A stretch of DNA of 64,000 bases from Haberlea rhodopensis (Eukaryota > Streptophyta > Magnoliopsida > Lamiales > Gesneriaceae): the NCBI GenBank assembly GCA_907163345.1, contig CAJQUN010000141.1:620001-684000 (forward strand), written 5' to 3'. Shown in pieces: positions 56,390-64,000 of this stretch (position 1 is the stretch's first letter; every line of letters starts with the position of its first letter). A program made the translations under genes and the position numbers. A model generated the notes under the pieces. That model was not told the origin of the DNA. It saw only the letters and a program-made list of their open reading frames with translations, and made no database searches.

Positions 56390-58746
56390 TGTGATATCCC
56401 CGAAATGATTATGTGTTATTTAAACATTAATCATTGTTGTGAAAATTATGGTATTAATTCCTTGCTTTGAATTAATAATATTGGGAGATGCATGTGAGGT
56501 AAATGTGTTATATGTTGGGATTTTGGGGTTGTGGCATGATTAATTGGGGTGTGTGTTAATCGTTTTGGTAAAGCATGTTTTAAAAAGGGAATTGAAGTAT
56601 TTTAGTGAGAAAATACTATAGATATCGTGTGAGGATATTCAATACATCGTGCTAAATACCGGGACCAAAACATAACACATCATACCACCCACCACTCAAC
56701 CACCCCCTTGACCCATACCCTGCTGCCAGCTGCTGCCCATACCCATTTCCCCCATCTCCCACTTCACCTCACAAGTCTGAAATCACTTCTTTCTTCCTCA
56801 CCAAACTCGTCCAACACATGCTGAGCAAGATAGGAAGGAGCTCAACCAATTTTACTGCCTTGAAGCTTGCAAAAATCGGAGCCAAAAGGGGGTGAGAAAC
56901 CATTTCTGGGTTTGAAAAATTTGTTGTTGAGTTCATACTTTTGTTGGTGTGAAAAATGGCATGTTAGTTTAGGTTTTGTTAAACCTTCGATTCATGTTCA
57001 TTTATGATGTTTATGAAGCTTCCAGTATTTTTCTTTGAGCATATTACATGTTTTATGTAGAAGATTTAAGCATGTAAAGAGGAGTGTTCGAAAATCTGGG
57101 TAGATATTTCCCCTGTTTTTCTGGAAAAACGTGGACTGGGAGTGATTTTGAGGAGGTGATATTATGCATGTTAGATGGGTTTAGAGTAAACCTTCGATGT
57201 GAAAATATGCATGGTAGTCTTGTGAAGCCCTTGGCATGTTTGTTCGAGCATGATTTATGAGATATGTTATAGTTTTTATAGCATGAAATGAAGTACTCGA
57301 AAATCTGGAAAGGAAATGTGTTGTCCTGTTTCAGGAAATGTTGATTGGGTACCTGTGTAAATGGTCGATTCCAATGCATGTGGGCTTATGTTAGAGTGTA
57401 AATTTGGTATAAATACACTCAGGGTAGTGTGTTGTAACTGCTAGCATGTTGGTCTTGGCATGTTGTATGTCTTACATGTTAGAATGAAAGGTGTGAATAT
57501 CAGTGTTGAACATTCTGGAAAAATATCGCGCACAGACCATGTGGCGATCGATCGCCACAAATGGCGCGATCGATCGCCGAGGTCCAGTAGCCAAAATCAA
57601 AGTCACGCGATCGATCGCCATAAAAGGTGCGATCGATCGCCATGGGGTAGTGGAGTTTGGCGATCGATCGCCAAGTGATAGCGATCGATCGCCAGAGACA
57701 AAATTTTGAAATATTGATATTTTGTTGGATTTTTTGATTTTGGATCATATATTGGCATCTAATATTGTGTCGTACACTGGTGTAGAGCCTTCACAGACGG
57801 CTACACAACGCAGGGGATAGAGTCCCACCACACACTACTTTTTGGAAAGGTACGTAAGCGACGTACGGGCATCCCAACGGTAACATGTATTTATGTTTGT
57901 CTGTGTGACACATGATGAATGCAATGTGATGCATTATGAGTTGATACATGTTATTATGCATTGTTGTTGCATAATATGCATTGTTGTTGCATATTGTGAT
58001 GTGGGATAAAGAGATGTATTCCACGAGTCAGGGCGATCACGGTTAAGGTGTTAATGCTTACGCTTTACCGCTAAAAATGTGGAGCGGGAGGGGGGAGGCT
58101 CGCTTGCACATGGAGGCGGGTTTATACCATACTGAGCGAGGATGAGATACCGCTAGTATGAAGAAGCGAGGATGAGATACCGCTTGTTTTGAGATTATGA
58201 AAGCGAAGAAGCATTAAAATAACTGATGATGACTGACTCAAGAAAAAGAGGAAATGTCATGACATTCATTTGTGAAACCATACATTCATATAATGTGTTA
58301 TATTATGAATTATGGTACAGGGACAACCAATGGGCATTGTAAATGCGATGGAAATACAGGAAGTGATTTGTATTTATGATTGTGCATTTACGCCTTATTT
58401 TCATATTATGTTGAATATGAATTGTGTTATGCTCATGAGTTGGGGGTTGTCTTTGTAGGTGCTTTTGATGTTGAGAACCAGGGTCGGGGTTGAGAAGCTG
58501 AGCTGTAAGGAGAGCTACAGGATTAGCTACATGATTTGAGAAAATTTTATATAGCTCCTACTTGTGGTAGAATAAGACTATAGTGTAACACCTTTTGTAG
58601 GAATTTGTGAAATTCCTTTGAAACTTTTACTACTGTATCCCTTAAGCTCAGGAAAATCAACATGACTCATTACTCTGATTTATTCATATGAATGTTTAGT
58701 TCTCTTAATCGCACCTATTAGTATATTGAGATATCGGGGTCTCACA
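56390..58746 (+). repeat. T7 3' LTR
   Basis: 2,357 bp, nearly identical to the 5' LTR; the main difference is one extra palindrome unit. Confidence 0.94.
57542..57693. repeat. CGATCGATCG palindrome array (T7 3' LTR)
   Basis: Six perfect sites; the extra unit relative to the 5' LTR is CCAAGTGATAGCGATCGATC, about 20 bp. Confidence 0.9.
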
Positions 58747-58751
58747 ACACT

Positions 58752-61700
58752 CTTTCGTGTCGACAAGTTTTGTGGAAAAGCACCACATATGCACTTCTCC
58801 ATCGCCCACGCCTCTAGTAGTCTCGACATCCGCTGGAAGAAGTTTGATTGCTGATCGGATTGTCTATGATGGCCTCATTTATTTTGAGGATAACAAGCTA
58901 AGGTCAGATTTGGTTGTTCTGGGAATGTCAGACTTCGTCTGCATAGTGGGCATTGATGTTCTGAACAGGTATCAGGCAGTTGTGAACTGCAGGCAGAGGA
59001 CTATCCGATTCAGATCTTATATGGGAGTCCAGTGTACATTCAATGGGGATGGTTCTCGTTCAAAGATTCCGTTGGTATCTGCTGTCAAGATGGCACAGTT
59101 GTTGGAACGAGGCCATACAGGATATCTCATCTATGCTGTTGATATTTCTGAAAAGAAAGAAGAATTAAAAGTTGAAGATGTACCCGTAGTGGCGGAGTTC
59201 CCTGATGTCTTTCCGGAGGAGATTCCCGGATTCCCACCGATGAGAGAGGTCGAGTTTGGGATTGAGTTACTACAAGGGACGTCTGCCATTTCTCGTGCCC
59301 CATATAGGATGGCACCAGTGGAGCTAAGGGAGTTAAAGATTCAGTTGCAAGAGCTCCTTGACAAGGGCTATATACGCCCTAGCATATCGCCCTGTGGTGC
59401 ACCAGTCCTATTTGTCAAGAAGAAAGATGGTTCGATACGGCTGTGCATCGATTACAGACAACTGAACAAAGCTACAGTGAAGAACAAGTATCCACTCCCG
59501 AGGATCGATGATTTGTTTGACCAGTTGCAGGGTACGAGGCTCTACAGTAAGATCGATCTGAGGTCGGGGTACCATCAGATTCTAGTAAGGGAAGATGATG
59601 TCCAGAAGACAGCTTTCAGGACTAGATATGGGCACTATGAATTCCTAGTCATGCCTTTTGGGGTGACGAATGCCCCAGCTGTTTTCATGAGTTTGATGAA
59701 CAGGGTGTTCCATCCATATTTGGATCAGTTCGTCATTGTTTTCATTGACGATATACTCATCTACTCCCGGACTGAAGAGGAACACGTGAAGCACTTGAGA
59801 ACAGTACTCCAGATCCTTAAGGATCATCAGTTATATGCAAAGCTTAGCAAGTGCGAGTTCTGGTTGAGCAGTGTAGTGTTCTTGGGTCATGTTATATCTA
59901 GCAGCGGGATATCTGTGGATCCCAGGAAGATTGAAGATGTGATGGAGTGGGCTGCACCCACTTCTGTACCCGAGATACGGAGCTTTCTCGGTTTGGCAGG
60001 ATATTACCGACGTTTCGTCGAGGGTTTTTCAAAGATTGCCAAACCCCTGACACAGCTGACTCAGAAAGGAGTTTCGTTCTATTGGTCCGAAGCTTGTGAG
60101 GAAAGCTTCCAAGAACTGAAGCGTCGTTTGACTACGGCACCTATATTGGTGATTCCTTCTGAGAATAAGAGATTTGCCTTGTACACAGATGCATCACTGC
60201 AGGGTTTGGGCTGCGTGTTAATGCAAGATAAGCACGTGGTGGCTTATGCTTCAAGGCAGTTGAAGCCTCATGAGACCAGATACCCAGTTCATGATCTAGA
60301 ACTGGCGGTCATCATTTTCGCCTTGAAGATTTGGCGGCATTATCTCTATGGTACTTCGTTTACCATCTATACAGACCATAAGAGTTTGAAGTTCTTATTC
60401 ACCCAAGCGGAACTGAATATGAGACAAAGAAGATGGATGGATTTACTCAAGGATTATGACTGTGAGATTGAGTACCATCCTGGTAAAGCAAATTTGATAG
60501 CAGACGCCTTAAGTCGGAAAGTGAAGAGTACTGCTGAGGACGCTATGTGTCTATCAGCTATGATGACTTCTTATTGCCATCTGGGCTATGATTTCTATGT
60601 GGACACGTCGCCAGTGCGAGTGTCGACCTTATTGGCTGAGCCAGACATATTTGAGGCTATCAGGAAAGCCCAGAGGTTGGATGATGAGGTTCAGAGATGG
60701 TCATCGGTAGTACTTCGAGGACAGCCATCAAAGTTCAGAGTGGCGGAAGATGGTTCCGTGAGGCTTGGTAACCGTTGGGTAGTGCCGAGGGCACCTGAGT
60801 TGCGTCAAGGGATCTTGCACCGTGCTCATAGCAGCAGGTTTAGCATCCACCCAGGAGGAAGAAAGATGTACAAGGACTTATGCTACCAGTTCTGGTGGAG
60901 ACGCATGAAGCGTGATGTTATGACTTTTGTCAAAAGATGTTTGATCTGCCAGCAGGTAAAGGCAGAAAGACAGAGGCCTGGCGGCGAGCTGAAGAGCTTA
61001 GAGGTACCTGAATGGAAGTGGGAGCACATATCTATGGACTTTGTGACCCACTTGCCAAGGATGGCCTCTGGATTTGATGCGATCTGGGTGATCGTGGATA
61101 GGCTGACGAAGGTAGCTCATTTCATCCCCTACTGTATGACTCTCACATACCTGAAGATGGCCCAATTATATGTATGGGATGTGGTGAGGTTGCATGGGGT
61201 TCCAGTCTCGATTGTGTCTGACAGAGACCCAAGGTTTACTTCACATTTCTGGGAGGGTCTCCAGATAGCTTTGGGCACAGAGGTGAGACTGAGTACAACC
61301 TACCACCCTCAGACAGATGGCCAGACAGAGCGTACCATTCAGACGCTCGAAGATATGCTGAGGACATGTGTATTGGAGTTTGACACTCCGTGGCAAGATT
61401 CATTACCACTGGTAGAGTTCTCCTATAATAACAGCTATCAGGCGAGCATTCAGATGGCCCCTTTTGAAGCTCTTTATGGACGACGCTGTAGGTCACCGCT
61501 GTATTGGGAGGACTTGACTAGTAAGGCGGTCGGAGGACCGGGTATGATTAAGGATATGGAAGACAAGATTAAGTCGATACGTCAAAAGATGAAAGCGGCC
61601 CAGGATAGGCAAGCAGCCTATGCCAATAAGCGACGACGACCGCTAGAATTCCAAGTAGGAGACACGGTCTTCTTGAAAATCTCACCCTTCAGAGGTGTAG

Positions 61701-62125
61701 TTCATTTTGGTATGCGGGGAAAGTTATCTCCGAGTTATGTTGGGCCGTATGAAGTATTGCAGCGTATCGGTACATTGGCTTACCGTTTGGCTCTACCGCC
61801 GTCTTTATCTTGTATTCATGATGTTTTCCTCGTCTCTATGTTACGGAAGTATGAACCAGATCCGTCTCATGTATTACAGCCTACTAAAGTGCAGTTGGAC
61901 TCAGATGTATCATACGTAGAACGACTGGTCAGAATTCTGGATCGTGAGGATCGCAGATTACGAAGCAAAGTCATACCAATGGTCAAAGTTCAGTGGGATC
62001 GTCGGGGTGTCGAGGAGGCTACGTGGGAGACGGAACGGCATATGGTGCAGCATTACCCGGGACTATTTTCTGGTATGATTATGTTTAGTTTCATTTTGGG
62101 TAAGTGCATGCGATTTCGAGGATGA
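58752..62125 (+). CDS. T6 protease-RT-RNase H-integrase-chromodomain
   Basis: The 3' part of T6 gag-pol, open for about 1,124 codons to TGA at 62123. It begins just inside the protease site (residues after D-T-G-A-S-H lie here). RT has CIDYRQLNKATVKN and F-I-D-D; RNase H LYTDASLQGLG; integrase zinc domain (HSSRFSIHPG ... CLICQQVK), catalytic core (SMDFVTHLPR, VSDRDPRFTSHFWEGL, Glu in GQTERT); chromodomain VERLVRILDREDRRLRSKVI through HMVQHYPGLF. The usual stop after SGM is lost, adding about 15 residues. All catalytic residues I can check are kept, but upstream gag has three stops and T7 splits the protease. Confidence 0.92.
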
Positions 62126-62133
62126 AATCTTAT

Positions 62134-62147
62134 AAGTAGGGGAGTAA
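62134..62147 (+). other. T6 polypurine tract
   Basis: AAGTAGGGGAGTAA before LTR start TGTTATGCCCC, after the motif GATTTCGAGGATGAAATC. Confidence 0.88.
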
Positions 62148-62501
62148 TGTTATGCCCCGAAATTAATTATATGCAATTTGGGCATTAATGATGGTTATGT
62201 GATTATTTATCATGGTAATTAATTATGTGATGGGTAATGAAGAATTAACATGATTTAATTGTATTGATTGGCAATTATGAGGAAAGCATGATTTTAGTGG
62301 AAGTTTAATGCATTTTTTGTAAATGCTTTTAAAATACCATGTTGGGGTATTTTATACACCATGTTAATTGATGGGGTATAATTTTTGTTGACCCATTTAC
62401 CCCCACTACACCCATTTACCCACCACACTTTATCTCACTTTACCCGTTCCCCTCTAAAATCCCCAAATCCACTCTCAAAACCCTACCCATTCCCCATTTT
62501 C

Positions 62502-62605
62502 GATCGATCGCCTCATGCAGGGCGATCGATCGCCACATATTAAGCGATCGATCGCCGCAAGGCAAAAAGTGAGGCGATCGATCGCCTCGTGTAGCGATCT
62601 ATCGC
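62502..62605. repeat. CGATCGATCG palindrome array (T6 3' LTR)
   Basis: Five sites, last one GCGATCTATCGCC. The spacer after the first site is CTCATGCAGG, close to the reverse complement of the corresponding 5' LTR spacer TCTGCATGAG. Confidence 0.88.
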
Positions 62606-62977
62606 CGCTGTTTAAAAAGTGAAAAATGATGATTTTTGTTGAATTTTTGGTATTTGGCTATTGTTTAGCTTCTAATATTGATTTGTATGGTTGTGTAGAA
62701 CCATCCCAGGTACCCACAACCTCAAGGAGATAAAGCTCTCCAATTTCTCCACTTTTGGGAATTAAGGTACGTAAGAAACGTACGAGCATCGGACGGTAAA
62801 CCATAATTCTATACTATGATTATGCAATGATTACATAAGTGCATATGATGATTATGATAGGTAAGTTTATGATGATGATGTTTATAATGAGTGAAGAGGA
62901 TATGATGTCTATGAGGACGATTATGATAAGTAATGATGATGTTTATATGATGTCTATATAATGATACGATGTTATGA

Positions 62978-63141
62978 TATGGTAAGAGACCATACGATAG
63001 GGTAAGATGCCCATATGGCAAGAGACCATGCGATATTTATGATATGGTAAGATGCCATACGATAGGGTAAGATGCCCATATGTAGAGATGCCATATGATG
63101 TTTATGATATGGTAGACGCCATACAATGGGGTAAGACGCCC
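62978..63141 (+). repeat. Eight stem-loops with near-constant loops (T6 3' LTR)
   Basis: TATGG/CCATA at 62978-62994, 63043-63059 and 63108-63123; ATGG/CCAT 63015-63029; GGG/CCC at 63000-63012, 63065-63077 and 63129-63141; CATATG/CATATG 63077-63097. Loops are TAAGAGA, TAAGATG, CAAGAGA, TAGACG or TAAGACG. Confidence 0.85.
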
Positions 63142-63396
63142 ATATGCATGAATGTGAATCAGGGTCAACAAAAAAGGGAAGTTAATGAATAACCAGCAAG
63201 TTTACTTAACCAAGATTTCATGCATTTACTGTTATGTTTCTTTTATGATGTTAAGTGAAGATGAGTATGCTCATGATGTGTTGTCCCTGTAGGTACACTT
63301 TTGGACAGAAGGCTCAGGGTCGGGTTGAGACAGTGAGCTATGAGGAGCATGAAAGAAATTAGAATACAAGATTTTGGGATAGTCTCTACTATAGGA

Positions 63397-64000
63397 TGTT
63401 GGGATATGCCCTAAGACAAATCATTAGATGATTGTTTTGACATACAATGTTTATGATTTTATGAATGGCAATTCATTATTATATATTATTCTTTTAACTG
63501 TGCAATGTGAATTAATATATATGTTAATGTCCTTAGAATAATATTGTATTATTCTTAAAGATGTCCCTAGTCAAGTATTATCATGAATAGGGATAATGAT
63601 AATACGTAGAGACTAGTATGTGTTGATCGATGAATTGTTCATTGATATGAGATATCAAATCAACATATGGGTACATGTTAGAGAACGATGTACTGGACAG
63701 ACCCACCATGGGAATGCAACATGGATAGTTATATGATCGTCATATGCAATTCTCATAGTGATAATAATGTATGTAATCCTTACGACTTGTGATCATCAGA
63801 GATCCCAACATAAGGTATGTATCTTGATATCGTCAAACGTTACCCGTAACAGGGTAATCTATAAAGGCGACTATTGGATACACTACGAATTATGTAGAGG
63901 GATGTTGACTGATCGAGATAGGATTTGTCCCTCCTATATAACAGGAGATGTGTTTGGCCCTTGATCAAGTGAGAACTAAAATGCATAGCCATGCTCGAAT
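63397..64000 (+). repeat. Copia-type LTR, partial at right edge
   Basis: Begins TGTTGGGATATGCCCTAAG exactly where the T6 LTR is interrupted. From 63525 it matches 5624 onward. It leaves the window; whether a full element or solo LTR cannot be told. Confidence 0.65.

Larger units (their letters stand above)
49312..58746 (+). mobile_element. T7: Tekay-like element nested in T6 protease
   Basis: Complete 9,435-bp element: LTRs 49312-51650 and 56390-58746, primer-binding site 51656-51667, gag-pol 51870-56318, purine tract 56376-56389, perfect TSD ACACT (49307-49311, 58747-58751). LTRs differ at few positions, so insertion is recent compared with T3. Confidence 0.95.
62148..63396 (+). repeat. T6 3' LTR, truncated
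   Basis: Begins TGTTATGCCCCGAAATT and is cut at 63396 by a Copia-type LTR. Compared with the 5' LTR it lacks about 350 bp between CATTTTCGA and the palindrome array, and has a longer downstream zone with eight small hairpins. Predicted exon 2 lies at about 62700-62767. Confidence 0.9.

Overview
The window is intergenic, repeat-packed DNA from a flowering plant, most likely a eudicot. The signs are plant-type Ty3/gypsy chromoviruses of the Tekay/del lineage (tRNA-iMet primer sites, one gag-pol frame, C-terminal chromodomain), Athila/Tat-like and Copia-type elements, and one remnant of a plant FD-type bZIP gene. No intact host gene is visible. Elements are named here T1-T7 (Tekay-like), X (related, coding-poor), A (Athila/Tat-like, gag only) and cT (a 1,080-bp gag-only copia element).

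Layout. 1-4300: T1, minus strand, with an unbroken gag-PR-RT frame that leaves the left edge, followed by its 5' LTR. 4301-5623: plus-strand LTR fragment T2, itself inside a Copia-type LTR fragment (5624-about 6958). 7015-7965: FD-like bZIP pseudogene. 7966-11656: no gene. 11657-13724: 3' LTR of minus element X. X was entered by T3 (13725-35757, TSD GGGAT), which was in turn entered by A (16020-21857, TSD CAATC) and T4 (24539-32382, TSD TTACC/TTACA). X resumes at 35763 with a dense array of small DNA hairpins (about 35880-37080). 37173-38312: internally deleted Athila-like remnant. 38347-40200: a MITE candidate and a copia gag/LTR remnant. 41567-42660: unassigned LTR-like repeat. 42661 onward: T5, broken in gag by T6 (45509 onward); T6 carries cT in its 5' LTR (TSD CCCAC) and T7 in its protease (49312-58746, TSD ACACT). 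The T6 3' LTR is cut at 63397 by another Copia-type LTR that leaves the right edge.

The coding content is retrotransposon gag-pol: Gag packages RNA, protease cuts the polyprotein, RT/RNase H copies RNA to DNA, and integrase with its chromodomain inserts the copy into heterochromatin. That fits the deep nesting.

The most unusual signals are non-coding. (1) Arrays of the palindrome CGATCGATCG occur in LTRs of several distinct families. (2) All Tekay-like copies share a leader that reads as exon 1 / intron 1 (with the palindrome array) / a 64-68-nt exon 2 / intron 2 (with the primer-binding site) / gag. T4 lacks intron 1 at exactly the predicted junction, as if copied from spliced RNA. (3) Short hairpins, some with constant loops and changing but complementary stems, fill the downstream LTR zone and reach extreme density in X.

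All alignments were made by eye, so boundaries given without a target-site duplication are approximate.
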